64,000 nucleotides of DNA from Gimesia aquarii (GTDB lineage Bacteria; Planctomycetota; Planctomycetia; Planctomycetales; Planctomycetaceae): assembly GCF_007748195.1 (NCBI RefSeq), contig NZ_CP037920.1, positions 1,407,536-1,471,535 on the forward strand, in the 5' to 3' direction. The notes below the pieces were generated by a model. That model made no database searches. It was not told the DNA's origin and saw nothing but the letters and a program-made list of their open reading frames with translations. The position numbers and the translations under genes were made by a program. Within the stretch, counting starts at the first letter, position 1. Every line of letters starts with the position of its first letter. Positions 40,577 to 49,273 of the stretch are shown here, one piece after another.

Positions 40577-40927
40577 ATGATCGACTTAGAATTAGAACAG
40601 ATGATGGAAAATCCCGAGTGGTGTCTTGTACTGAACCATTACAGCCAGTTACAACGTCAGGCTAAGGAACAAAACCCTGAGTTTGATGGTTGGATTGGTC
40701 GCCAGAATAAAGTAGAAGGAGTTGTTTTGGAGCGACTCCCCCGTATTCATGGTAAGCTGATTGCCTTCGATTTACTAAAATTCCAGCTTTCCGGGCGAGA
40801 TTCGGGAGTGTATTATCAAGTGACTCGTTTGGGAGAAAAAATGCTTCCCAGGCTGGAGAAACTGATTACTAGTGCAAGTAATCCTGAGAGCCCCGATTCA
40901 GATCTTACCTATGCAAAGTCGGCATAA
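40577..40927 (+). CDS. Conserved-looking small protein, unknown function
   Basis: A 116-residue soluble, charged protein. I do not recognise a family. The stretch RIHGKLIAFDLLKFQLSGRDSGVYYQVTRLGEKMLPRLEKL in part (about residues 55-95) has the strand-turn-strand look of a winged-helix wing, so a DNA-binding role is possible but weak. It starts with ATG; a clear terminator hairpin follows, which supports a real transcript. The 280 bases before it hold no other gene. Confidence 0.6.
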   Translation: MIDLELEQMMENPEWCLVLNHYSQLQRQAKEQNPEFDGWIGRQNKVEGVVLERLPRIHGKLIAFDLLKFQLSGRDSGVYYQVTRLGEKMLPRLEKLITSASNPESPDSDLTYAKSA

Positions 40928-40965
40928 CTACTCTATTGAGTCTGTTGGCGTCCCTTGGAAAAATA

Positions 40966-41002
40966 AAACAGCCTCTATTGCTCGAGTCAATAGAGGCTGT
41001 TT
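40966..41002. terminator. 15-bp perfect hairpin between convergent genes
   Basis: Arms AAACAGCCTCTATTG and CAATAGAGGCTGTTT with a seven-base loop, in the gap between the small rightward gene and the leftward cysteine-rich gene. The A-rich and T-rich ends allow it to work in both directions. Confidence 0.88.
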
Positions 41003-41065
41003 AAGTTTGTTATAGCTCCTGACGGCTGTCACACAAAAAGCGTTACCCGTCAGAATCAGCTGAGC

Positions 41066-41524
41066 TTACGCTTTTTTAGGAGCGGGAGCTGGAGCTTTCT
41101 TTGGAGGAGCTGGTGCGTTTTCTGCTTTTGGAGCAGGGCTAGCAGGTGCAGCTGAACCTTCGCAGCTTGAGCAAGGTGAAGCGTTGCAGCACTTTGGTGC
41201 TGGAGCTGGGCAACACTTTGGTGCTGGTGCACAGCATGTTGGTGCTGGAGCTGGGCAGCATACTGGAGCTGGCTTGCAGCAACGAACGCGTTGTGGACGA
41301 CAGCAACGAACGCGTTCTGGCTTACAGCAACGAACGCGCTGTGGTCGACAGCAACGAACGCGTTCTGGCTTACAGCAGCGTTCACGTCGTGGTTTACAGC
41401 AACGAACGCGTTCTGGCTTACAGCAGCGGTTTAGTAACCCAGCTTCTGTGTTTGATGTGCTGAAAGATGCAGCGAACAAAGTCAATGCAGCAATCATTGA
41501 GAGTGTGACAGCTTTTCGAATCAT
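41066..41524 (-). CDS. Secreted cysteine-rich tandem-repeat protein
   Basis: A 152-residue exported protein with no family I can name. The start is ATG 41524, with AGGAG seven bases upstream; the frame extends 19 codons more but those lack signal features. A signal peptide ends near NTEA (residue 28). Residues 33-88 are seven 8-residue repeats of the type RCCKPERV, RCCRPQRV and RCCKPRRE. Next comes a CCPAPAPT/CCAPAPK segment, then NASPCSSCEG, and a tail of Ala/Pro/Lys (KKAPAPAPKK). It has 24 cysteines, all but two in CC pairs, plus many arginines: a likely disulfide-cross-linked wall or matrix protein, or a metal binder. Both ideas are inference. Confidence 0.85.
   Translation of the reverse strand: MIRKAVTLSMIAALTLFAASFSTSNTEAGLLNRCCKPERVRCCKPRRERCCKPERVRCCRPQRVRCCKPERVRCCRPQRVRCCKPAPVCCPAPAPTCCAPAPKCCPAPAPKCCNASPCSSCEGSAAPASPAPKAENAPAPPKKAPAPAPKKA
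41261..41428 (-). repeat. 24-bp tandem repeat encoding the CC-K/R-P repeats
   Basis: Seven contiguous 24-base units inside the cysteine-rich gene. Three-fold similarity is high at the DNA level (CAGCAACGAACGCG recurs on the plus strand), with alternating variants, suggesting growth by duplication of a two-unit block. No spacers, so not CRISPR. Confidence 0.9.
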
Positions 41525-41601
41525 GGTGTACTCCTGAGATTCTTTAATTAAAAGTGGTTCCACTTCGCTGAAAAAAGCCACTTGCTCATTCTTCAGCGAT
41601 G

Positions 41602-41640
41602 TCTCTAAGCCTACGTACTTAGAGAAAACAGGTCTGTTTT
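41602..41640 (-). promoter_or_regulatory. Adjacent hairpins in the leader of the cysteine-rich gene
   Basis: Arms TCTCTAAG / CTTAGAGA (8 bp, eight-base loop, 41602-41625) adjoin a 16-base palindrome AAAACAG-GT-CTGTTTT (41625-41640). Both fall inside the about 150-base leader between the promoter at 41684-41711 and the start codon, so they could be an RNA control element or, for the palindrome, a protein operator. Confidence 0.5.
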
Positions 41641-41683
41641 TCTAGTTTGGTAAGATTTGCCGGTTACAGCAAATACGCTGATT

Positions 41684-41711
41684 ACAATACCAGAACGAAT
41701 TACGTTGTCAA
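41684..41711 (-). promoter_or_regulatory. Strong sigma-70-type promoter of the cysteine-rich gene
   Basis: On the minus strand TTGACA (perfect, 41711-41706) and TATTGT (41689-41684) are 16 bases apart. Transcription would begin near 41677, leaving a leader of about 150 bases. The 320 bases from here to folP hold no gene. Confidence 0.6.
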
Positions 41712-42031
41712 AGTAAAGACAATACAAAAAGTTAAGTTTCTCTAAAAATCCTCAATTTCCTGAAGTAACTCTTTTTGGCTGTTTAATACCGAATATAGTG
41801 ATGATTGAGCGTTTTCCTCCAAACAGAATCTGAGCGAGACCTGACGTTTTCAAGCAGAATCATAAAACAATAGACTGGTTTTGATTGCTCAAAAAATTAT
41901 GATGTCGGATTCAACCTGATAAGTGCGGTCTCGTTTGCTTCCGGCTTGCAAGAGTGATGAATGGGCAGTAAAAGTAGGTATAATGAAGCTTAAACCTTAT
42001 CAACACTGCTATTGATTTGATGGATTATTGA

Positions 42032-42919
42032 GTGAATTCACCACCTCTCGAAAGCTCAACCGAAAAAACAGGTTCTCTGCCAGTCTGGAAGTGTGGTTCA
42101 AAATCGATACCTTTCAGTCGGTTACCACTACTCATGGGAATTCTGAATGTCACTCCAGATAGTTTTTCAGATGGAGGAGAGGCGATTGAACTTGACTCTG
42201 CTGTCAAAAAAGGGTTGCAGCTTGTTCAAGAGGGGGCTGATATTTTAGATGTTGGTGGAGAGTCCACTCGTCCTGGGGCGGAGTCAGTTTCTTTAGATGA
42301 AGAATTAAGAAGAGTGATTCCAGCCATTAAAGCGTTATCAGCACAAACTCAGGTTCCCATTTCCATAGATACAACAAAAGCAGAGGTAGCCAGGCAGGCA
42401 ATCCAGGCGGGAGCCACCATCATAAATGATATTTCGGGTTTTACTTTTGATCAGGATATGATCCCTCTCGCTTTAGAAACCCGGGCTGGCTTGATTTGTA
42501 TGCATATTCAAGGAACTCCACAAACCATGCAAAAAAATCCTGAATATCAGAATGTAGTAACTGATATCAAAGCATGGTTTGGTGAACGTCTGCAAATATT
42601 GCTTGAGGCTGGAATTGAACAGGATCGGATTGTACTTGATCCTGGTCTGGGGTTTGGGAAGAATGCTGAGCATAATTTAGACATTTTGTCGAACATTCGA
42701 GATTTTAAAGAACTGGGTTTTCCTGTCCTTATTGGCCATTCTCGTAAACGCTTTTTGTCGAAATTACTTAATCGATCGGTTGAAGAACGTCTAGCAGGTA
42801 CGATTGGAGTTTCACTCGCTTTAGCAGAACAATCTGTTGATATCCTACGTATTCACGATGTGGCCGCTAATCGTGATGCTTTGTCGGCCTGGGATGCAAT
42901 TTCTCAGCGAGTTCCATGA
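42032..42919 (+). CDS. folP: Dihydropteroate synthase
   Basis: Joins p-aminobenzoate to 6-hydroxymethyl-dihydropterin pyrophosphate in folate synthesis. The 295-residue TIM barrel shows GILNVTPDSFSDGG (about residues 36-49), GGESTRPGAESV (about 75-86), SIDTTKAEVARQA (about 111-123), INDISGF, DPGLGFGKNAEHN (about 205-217) and LIGHSRKRFLSK (about 234-245). The start is GTG at 42032; the first 30 residues are poorly conserved. The stop overlaps an ATG of the next frame by the sequence ATGA. Confidence 0.95.
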   Translation: MNSPPLESSTEKTGSLPVWKCGSKSIPFSRLPLLMGILNVTPDSFSDGGEAIELDSAVKKGLQLVQEGADILDVGGESTRPGAESVSLDEELRRVIPAIKALSAQTQVPISIDTTKAEVARQAIQAGATIINDISGFTFDQDMIPLALETRAGLICMHIQGTPQTMQKNPEYQNVVTDIKAWFGERLQILLEAGIEQDRIVLDPGLGFGKNAEHNLDILSNIRDFKELGFPVLIGHSRKRFLSKLLNRSVEERLAGTIGVSLALAEQSVDILRIHDVAANRDALSAWDAISQRVP

Positions 42920-42987
42920 TTTCATTATTTAATTTCAGGAATTCAGAAAACAAAAATCTTTCTGGCATTTTAGTGATGAGGAACGCA

Positions 42988-43671
42988 ATGAAAACAAGAG
43001 TCATTATTCCGCGTATGATCATAATGGTTTTGTTCTTTCACTTTTCAATAGATAGTTGGGCCGATGAGAAATCCGAACATGATTTTAAGAGGTGGGAACG
43101 ATCAATTTCAGAGTTTGAATTGAAGGATCAAAAGCAGGGAGTTCAAAAGCAGGGGGTCTTGTTTGTCGGCAGTTCAAGTATTCGGCTTTGGGACTTAGAA
43201 AAATACTTTCCCAGTCAAAAAGCCATTAATCGAGGATTTGGTGGATCCGAAATCGTCGATTCAACTCATTTTGCCGATCGCATCATTTTGAATCACGAAC
43301 CGCGGTTGATTTTTTTATATGCAGGTGACAACGATCTTTCACGTGATCGGACGGCGGAGGAAGTGGCTGGCGATTTCCAGAAATTTACAGAAGTAATCCA
43401 TAAACGGCTTCCCAAAACGCGAATCGTTTTTATTGCTATCAAACCAAGTCTTCGACGTTGGGAACTGGCTGATACGATTATGAAAGCGAATCAACTGATT
43501 TGCCAGCGATGTGCAAATCATAATTTTCTGGATTATGCCGATGTCTGGAACCCGATGTTAGGAGCTGATTGTAAACCGCGTCCTGAATTGTTCAAATCAG
43601 ATGGTTTGCACTTAAATCACGAAGGATACCTGGTCTGGACGAAAGTCGTTAAGCCTTATTTATGTCAATAA
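42988..43671 (+). CDS. Secreted SGNH/GDSL-family hydrolase
   Basis: A 227-residue esterase-like protein. I place the start at ATG 42988, with GAGGA six bases upstream and a following signal peptide (MKTRVIIPRMIIMVLFFHFS... to about WADE); the frame also runs back to an ATG at 42916 overlapping folP. SGNH blocks are present: VLFVGSSSIRLW (nucleophile serine near residue 61), NRGFGGSEI (glycine block), YAGDNDL (asparagine block) and SDGLHLNHEGY (Asp-x-x-His dyad). Likely substrates are acetylated or acylated carbohydrates. Confidence 0.87.
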   Translation: MKTRVIIPRMIIMVLFFHFSIDSWADEKSEHDFKRWERSISEFELKDQKQGVQKQGVLFVGSSSIRLWDLEKYFPSQKAINRGFGGSEIVDSTHFADRIILNHEPRLIFLYAGDNDLSRDRTAEEVAGDFQKFTEVIHKRLPKTRIVFIAIKPSLRRWELADTIMKANQLICQRCANHNFLDYADVWNPMLGADCKPRPELFKSDGLHLNHEGYLVWTKVVKPYLCQ

Positions 43672-43695
43672 AAATCGATAGGAATTTGTCGAAAA

Positions 43696-44658
43696 TCAGA
43701 CGGTCTCAATTGGTAACTCATGAGAACTGACAAACTGATTCAATTCATTTCGGGTAAAAATACCGGCAGTGGCGCCAGTCGCACGAACACAACTATGTCC
43801 TAATGCAGAGCCAAACTGGAGACATTCTTCCGGACTTCCTTCTTCCAGTAAGCCGTGGATGAACCCTGCGACAAACGCGTCGCCGCTCCCAGTGCCATCT
43901 ACCAGATTCACAGGATAAATTTCAGATTGAATCGTCTTGTTCTCACTCATCAAGATGCTGCCTTCACTCCCACAGGTAATGATGACCGTGTTAGCTCCTG
44001 CCGCCTTAAATTCGCGCGCTTGTTCAATCGGGTCTGATTTTCCTGTTATCAACTCTCCTTCATCATTGTTGGGCAGAAAATAGTCACTGAGAGGCAGAAC
44101 CGGTTTCAGCATTTTCCAGTAGTCGTCTTGTTTGGGAGTGACAACATCCAGCACGGTCGTCACGCCGGCTTCTTTGGCGATATGGAACATATTTGACACA
44201 TTTTCAGGGGATAATTCCTCTGAAAGGCAATATCCACCCAAATAGAGAATCCGACTCGATTGTATTTGATCTGGTGTGACCGTTGTTCCTGTAAACAAGG
44301 AATTGGCGGCAACCGAATGAATGAATCGACGATCCTCCCCCTGAACATTGATAACAAAAGAACCACTGGTGGGGAGCTGATCTGATTTCAAGAGGTAATC
44401 ACAGTGGACGCCAGATTGGATCAAGCTTTCTTCGACATAACGCCCAAAAACGTCCTGACCGACAATTCCGGCGATAGCGACTTGTCTTTCAAGTCTGGCC
44501 AAATCAGCTGCCACATTTGAGGCACAGCCGCCGATAGCCAGCTCCATCTCACCTGTAAGCACTAACTCTCCCGGTTTCGGCATATGATCAATGGCTTTAC
44601 AGATATGGTCTGCAACAATGATCCCCGCGCATAAGCAGTCATACTTTGTAGATGACAT
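43696..44658 (-). CDS. PfkB-family carbohydrate kinase
   Basis: A 320-residue ribokinase/PfkB sugar kinase. The N-terminal GGCASNVAADLARL block (about residues 43-56) and the C-terminal ATP-site and catalytic base motif DGTGSGDAFVAGFIHG (about 255-270) are both intact. AGGGA precedes the ATG. The substrate (ribose, fructose, a nucleoside or another sugar) cannot be told from sequence. It converges with the SGNH gene, 24 bases apart. Confidence 0.88.
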   Translation of the reverse strand: MSSTKYDCLCAGIIVADHICKAIDHMPKPGELVLTGEMELAIGGCASNVAADLARLERQVAIAGIVGQDVFGRYVEESLIQSGVHCDYLLKSDQLPTSGSFVINVQGEDRRFIHSVAANSLFTGTTVTPDQIQSSRILYLGGYCLSEELSPENVSNMFHIAKEAGVTTVLDVVTPKQDDYWKMLKPVLPLSDYFLPNNDEGELITGKSDPIEQAREFKAAGANTVIITCGSEGSILMSENKTIQSEIYPVNLVDGTGSGDAFVAGFIHGLLEEGSPEECLQFGSALGHSCVRATGATAGIFTRNELNQFVSSHELPIETV

Positions 44659-44738
44659 TTGCTGTCCCTTAAAATCTCAATAAAATCAGATGAATCATCG
44701 ATTGACTATTATGAGAGAGTTAAGATTGAGTTCAACGC

Positions 44739-45329
44739 TTAACTGGAATGGATGTGGACAGATTTTGTAGTCTGGTCTGAATCGACAGGCTTATGTGGTA
44801 TTACAGTTTGAGTCTCAGATTCATCCTGTGTGGCTGTGGGTCTCATTTTTTGAAAGTGCATGACTAACCTGAGCATAATGGGATAGGTCACCAAAGCACA
44901 AAACGTGGCTACGATTAATGATCCAATGATGAGTGGAGAGCCAACTTCCAGAATGAGCTGTTTGACCGTCTCCCACCATCCGCTGAAGCCTTCGAATTCG
45001 AAAATTTTGGCGAACTCTTTCTGATTCATCGACCCACCGACGTAGTACGTGCCTACTTTATAATCAAACCAATAGATTGGTATCATTGTTAGCGGATTGG
45101 AAATATACACTGTGATCAACGAGGCAATTTGATTAAATCGAAATAAAGGTCGTGTCACAAAAGCAAAGCAAATCACCATCAACATCTGAATGCCAACAGT
45201 AGGCGTGAGCGCGATAAACATGCCTATAGCTGTGCCTAGGGCAATGGAATGCGCAGTATCGTCCAACATTAAAATTGAACGTAATAGTCTTCGTGGACTA
45301 CTTTTCCAGGATAAATTTGAAGCTGACAT
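44739..45329 (-). CDS. DUF2062 membrane protein
   Basis: A 196-residue protein with the DUF2062 pattern: GTAIGMFIALTPTVGIQMLMVICFAF in part (about residues 32-57), then ASLITVYISNPLTMIPIYWFDYKVG with its conserved SNPLT and PIYW. It has three to four membrane segments and a polar C-terminal tail. The family is uncharacterised, sometimes joined to glycosyltransferases. The start is ATG 45329; a TTG four codons upstream is possible. Confidence 0.85.
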   Translation of the reverse strand: MSASNLSWKSSPRRLLRSILMLDDTAHSIALGTAIGMFIALTPTVGIQMLMVICFAFVTRPLFRFNQIASLITVYISNPLTMIPIYWFDYKVGTYYVGGSMNQKEFAKIFEFEGFSGWWETVKQLILEVGSPLIIGSLIVATFCALVTYPIMLRLVMHFQKMRPTATQDESETQTVIPHKPVDSDQTTKSVHIHSS

Positions 45330-45834
45330 ACGGCTTTTCAACGGGCTGATTCAGGTAAGTTTAGCTAGAGGCTGTCCATATGAGTTTATCGATGGTTTCG
45401 ATAAATTTATCGGCTGGTTCCTAGTAAAATTCTTCAGATTTATGGAATTATCGGTTTGAAGCGATAATTCGAAATCAGAAAACTCTTTGAATACGCCTGA
45501 TTATAGGTATTACAACCAGATTCAATGGAACAAAATCTAATTTTCTCCAGCAAACTCCCATTCTAGTTAAGATATTTCACATTAGGCAACTGAAATAACA
45601 CATTTGAAGATGGGGATTGAGAAAGTGTTTGCTGCCTTATATAGCCGTAATAAGGTACAGACTGTACATTTTAGAATAATCGTTTCGATTTTTTTGAGAG
45701 TTTCGAATCCAAGACTGAAATTTGAATAAAGGTTAGTTATGCTCTGTAAAACATTTCGTTTATTCTTCATAGTAAATTAATACATTGGTAACTTCTTGGA
45801 GATCCTTGAATTCGTTTCATACTGGGATTGATCG
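45330..45834. other. Divergent intergenic region with several palindromes
   Basis: About 500 AT-rich bases, no supported gene. Three inverted repeats stand out: TTTATCGA / TCGATAAA with a five-base loop (45385-45405), CCTTAT / ATAAGG with a nine-base loop (45635-45655), and GTACA-GAC-TGTAC (45655-45667), the last two directly abutting. They may be operators for the divergent DUF2062 and STAS genes. Confidence 0.5.
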
Positions 45835-46206
45835 ATGATAGAAAAATTGGATATTTTTGAGGTGGAACAGGTTGAACAAAATCTGATCGTAGTCCCTCAA
45901 GGTTCGACTCTACAATTTCAATACAGTAACGTTCAGATTGAATCGAATAAGGTTCTACGCATGCTAGATGCTCCTGAAGTGAGAAATGTCATCATTGATC
46001 TGACTTATGTTGAGTATCTGGATTCCATTATTATTGGGGCTATTATTCGTCTATTGCAGCGCGCGAAGCAAAGCGGGGGACAAGCCGTTTTCTGTAATGC
46101 ATGTGAAAATATGCAAAATATCTTGAAGTGTATTAAAATTGGAACACTCTGGCCTTTGTATGATTCAAGAGAAGCAGCCATCACTGCTTTGACTGAAAAT
46201 TCATAA
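45835..46206 (+). CDS. STAS-domain protein (anti-sigma factor antagonist-like)
   Basis: A 123-residue single-domain STAS protein. The central block VRNVIIDLTYVEYLDSIIIGAIIRLLQRAKQSGGQAVFCN in part (about residues 47-90) fits SpoIIAA/RsbV relatives; the serine after Asp in YLDS is the usual phosphorylation site of the antagonists. No partner kinase or sigma factor is adjacent, so its partner lies elsewhere. birA begins 32 bases after the stop. Confidence 0.85.
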   Translation: MIEKLDIFEVEQVEQNLIVVPQGSTLQFQYSNVQIESNKVLRMLDAPEVRNVIIDLTYVEYLDSIIIGAIIRLLQRAKQSGGQAVFCNACENMQNILKCIKIGTLWPLYDSREAAITALTENS

Positions 46207-46238
46207 TCTTTGATCTCTTCGCTTGAATTGAGCTTGGA

Positions 46239-47045
46239 ATGTTGCCGTTTACTGCTGATGATTTAAAAGCAATCCAGACGGAAACGTTCATTGAGCATCT
46301 AGACTATTTTGAAAGTCTATCATCGACTAATACGTGGGCGCTAAATACACTCTGCTCTCCTGAAAAGTCAAATTCATCAAGTAAAATGACTTTACCAAGT
46401 TTGGTTTTGACTGGTAAGCAAACTGCAGGCCGCGGCCGAGGTAGTAATTCCTGGTGGTCACCTGAAGGGGCATTGGCCTTTTCTCTGGTTGTCGATGTTG
46501 GGCAAATTCAGATTTCAATCGAGCGGCAACCACTGATTGCATTAGCAACAGGCTTAGCGGTTTGCGAAACACTTAAAAAATATCTTTCTGAATTTAAACT
46601 GGCTTTGAAATGGCCAAATGATGTTTATTTGCAGCAGCAAAAAGTATGTGGAATTCTGGTAGAAACCGTAGCCGATCAACCAGGGCTGGTTGTCATAGGG
46701 GTGGGACTGAATCTGAATAACTCATTTCATTCAGCTACTGAAGACTTACAATCAATGGGAACATCCCTGTACGAGGTGACCCATCAGCGATACTCAATGG
46801 CGACTACTCTGATTGATCTGATCAATGGAATTGAGAATCGGTTGTATGATGTCGCAAATAGAAATAAGGAATTTATGAGTGAATGGCGTCGTTATTGTTT
46901 ATTAAACGGCAGGAAAATTCGTGTGACAACAGGTTCAATTACCAAAGACGGGGTGTGCCTTGAAATCGATAACGAGGGTTTTTTGATTCTGAAAACTACT
47001 GAAGGAATCGAAAGAATTATCAGCGGCACCATAGAACATTTTTGA
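46239..47045 (+). CDS. birA: Biotin-[acetyl-CoA-carboxylase] ligase
   Basis: Activates biotin to biotinyl-AMP and attaches it to carrier proteins. The 268-residue protein shows the LSSTNTWA start block, the biotin/AMP loop QTAGRGRGSNSW (about residues 66-77), and LKWPNDVYLQQQKVCGILVE (about 121-140) with the conserved KWPND. It lacks the N-terminal helix-turn-helix of Escherichia coli BirA, so it is a ligase only (class I). The C-terminal SH3-like domain is present. Full length. Confidence 0.94.
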   Translation: MLPFTADDLKAIQTETFIEHLDYFESLSSTNTWALNTLCSPEKSNSSSKMTLPSLVLTGKQTAGRGRGSNSWWSPEGALAFSLVVDVGQIQISIERQPLIALATGLAVCETLKKYLSEFKLALKWPNDVYLQQQKVCGILVETVADQPGLVVIGVGLNLNNSFHSATEDLQSMGTSLYEVTHQRYSMATTLIDLINGIENRLYDVANRNKEFMSEWRRYCLLNGRKIRVTTGSITKDGVCLEIDNEGFLILKTTEGIERIISGTIEHF

Positions 47046-47066
47046 AGCTAATACTCATTGATTGAT

Positions 47067-48071
47067 ATGACAAAGTTATTAATTTATCCCGAAATCGATT
47101 CTGAAAGAATCTCAAGAATACAAAAAATTTCTGATGAGTTATCTATTTGTAATGCAAAAGAGATTTCCGAAGCATTACAAGAAATAAAAACGGCAGAGGC
47201 ATTCTTTGGAAAAATAACTCCACAATTGCTGGCAGTGGCAGAGAATTTAAAGTGGGTGCAGACCCCGACGGCAAGCTTAGAGCATTATGTCTTTCCAGAA
47301 CTGGTAGAACATCCATGCCAGCTTACCAACATGCGCGGTCTATTTTACGATGTCATTGCCGATCATGTACTCGGGTTTGTAATTTGCTTTGCTCGGAATT
47401 TGCATCTCTATATCAGGCAACAGACAAAATCTCATTGGCAGCCTATTGGCGGCCAAGCGGGTAAACCCGATTTTGTGACGGGGCCAGGTCAGGAGAGTGA
47501 AGTCGACCGAAGTCATTTACATTTGTCAGATTGTTCGATGGGAGTCGTTGGAGCAGGTAGTATCGGCAGTGAAATTTGCAGGCGTGCTGCTGCATTCGGT
47601 ATGACAGTGTACGCCGTCGATCCTTGTACAAAAGAAGTTCCTGGAGTAATCGATGAAGTTTGGGAGGTTAATCGCTTAGAGGATTTATTAGCCGTCAGTG
47701 ATTTTGTCGTGATCGCTGCCCCGCATACTCCTCAGACCGAAAAAATGTTTCGAACAAAACAGTTCCAACAAATGAAATCGACAGGATACCTGATCAATAT
47801 TGGTCGTGGAGCCATCGTCGATCTGCAGGATTTAACAACTGCATTACAAAACAGCGAAATTGCTGGTGCTGGTTTGGACGTATTTGAAATCGAACCTTTA
47901 CCGAAAGAGCACCCTTTGTGGAGCATGGAAAATGTGATGATTACACCCCACATCGCGGCTGCTTCAACTCGCGTACCAGAACGACACCTGGAAACATTGT
48001 TAGAAAATCTGCGTTGCTTTCTTGTTGGAAAGCCTTTCATTACACCAGCTGATAAACGTCAATGGTTCTAA
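47067..48071 (+). CDS. D-2-hydroxyacid dehydrogenase
   Basis: A 334-residue NAD-dependent dehydrogenase of the D-isomer 2-hydroxyacid family. The start is ATG 47067 (a TTG lies three codons upstream). The nucleotide-binding loop GVVGAGSIGSEICRRAAAFG is at about residues 158-177; the substrate and catalytic motifs are in IGRGAIVDLQDL (about 249-260, conserved Arg) and PLWSMENVMITPHIAAAS (about 288, His). It may reduce glyoxylate, hydroxypyruvate or another 2-oxo acid. It follows birA by 21 bases. Confidence 0.9.
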   Translation: MTKLLIYPEIDSERISRIQKISDELSICNAKEISEALQEIKTAEAFFGKITPQLLAVAENLKWVQTPTASLEHYVFPELVEHPCQLTNMRGLFYDVIADHVLGFVICFARNLHLYIRQQTKSHWQPIGGQAGKPDFVTGPGQESEVDRSHLHLSDCSMGVVGAGSIGSEICRRAAAFGMTVYAVDPCTKEVPGVIDEVWEVNRLEDLLAVSDFVVIAAPHTPQTEKMFRTKQFQQMKSTGYLINIGRGAIVDLQDLTTALQNSEIAGAGLDVFEIEPLPKEHPLWSMENVMITPHIAAASTRVPERHLETLLENLRCFLVGKPFITPADKRQWF

Positions 48072-48227
48072 CATTTATGTCCGCTTTCAAAGATTCGTTC
48101 TCCAGGATCAACTCAGACTTCAATCCTGTCTGTGATGGAACTCCTGCAAAGGAAGCGGGGAGTGAAGTTGAAGCAAGATGTCGATATCCGAATAATATTC
48201 TATCTGATCTCCTGTCAGCCGATCGTT

Positions 48228-48428
48228 TCAGTTACATTCATTGAAAAACATGTCAAGAACTTCATTGAGAGGGGTAAGTACATATTTATCCTCGAGATTT
48301 TCACTCTCATCTGCCAATTTGGTCTGTATTTGATGAGCCAGATCAATGTCATATATAGGCCCATACGAGCCAATCACCTCGAAGCAGTCTGATGATCTAT
48401 CTTTTCGCAAATGAGTAACAACCCACAT
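48228..48428 (-). CDS. Small hypothetical protein
   Basis: A 66-residue acidic, soluble open frame with AAGGA upstream of its ATG at about nine bases. The composition looks coding (WVVTHLRKDRSSDCFEVIGSYG, then LADESENLEDKYVLT), not like a shadow frame. I recognise no family. It stands alone between the dehydrogenase and a long AT-rich gap. Confidence 0.45.
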   Translation of the reverse strand: MWVVTHLRKDRSSDCFEVIGSYGPIYDIDLAHQIQTKLADESENLEDKYVLTPLNEVLDMFFNECN

Positions 48429-49273
48429 TATTTTATTCCTTTTTAATCTACAGTCGTATCTTGAAGCAAACTGTTAATGTAGTGCCGTTTTTCAGTTGTC
48501 TTTCAATACTTAAAAATCAATTAAAATTGATTACGCTTTCTTATTTCAAAATGGATTTTCGACAAGCTAAGCTCAACCAGTTTCAACTTCGGTTGGGCAT
48601 ATGCAAAATTCATCACAAATAAACTTGTCGAATAAGTTGGTAGAACAGTTTAGTGCCTAAAGAAAACACTTAGGTTTTCTCTTTATTTCGGTGAGAAGCT
48701 GATTTTCTTTAGATTTGTATGAACTTTCCTTTTCAAAAATACGTCTTACTCGGAGAGTTTGTTGAGCTCAAAACGAGGTCTGTTTTTGGGATTGAGAAGT
48801 AGCCCACAGTCTTAAATAGGTAAGATGTATTTTTAGACGTATATTCAGCGAATTAAGTTCAATGAAAAACAAATAAATGAGTATCTTTTTGAATACTTAT
48901 AGGTACTTCTGCTTTGATATGTAGGTGAAATTAATACAATAGTTCATTAATATACATTCGATTAATTACAGTCTACAGAGCTGCACAAATATGTCAATAT
49001 ATTTATGGTCAATTGTAGGAAAAGTAATTTATCACGTTGATACGATGAATCTAGAATTGACTTAAGTGATTATTGAATTGTTACTTAACGTCAGGGTTCA
49101 CTGAAAGCATATACCAATCTTTTTGAGGCGGGGGCATTTTCAGGGAAGTATTGAAATCTTAAATCTTGAGCTTCGGAAAATAATTCGAATTGACTAATCC
49201 TTGTCATTGGATCAATTCAAGCCAAACAAATCACTTGGATCTGATCTGTTTTTTCACATAATGAATGACTGTC
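48429..49273. other. 845-base AT-rich gap without a gene
   Basis: No open frame on either strand has coding character. A weak hairpin (AGAAAAC / GTTTTCT with a six-base loop, 48661-48680) is followed by a T-rich stretch. The rest shows no repeat or promoter I would stand by. It is the longest gene-free stretch in the window and could hold an RNA gene or eroded sequence. Confidence 0.6.

Noticed and set aside
41261-41428. Regular 24-base repeats resembling a CRISPR array
   Set aside because: No spacers; they encode the in-frame octapeptide repeats of a secreted protein.
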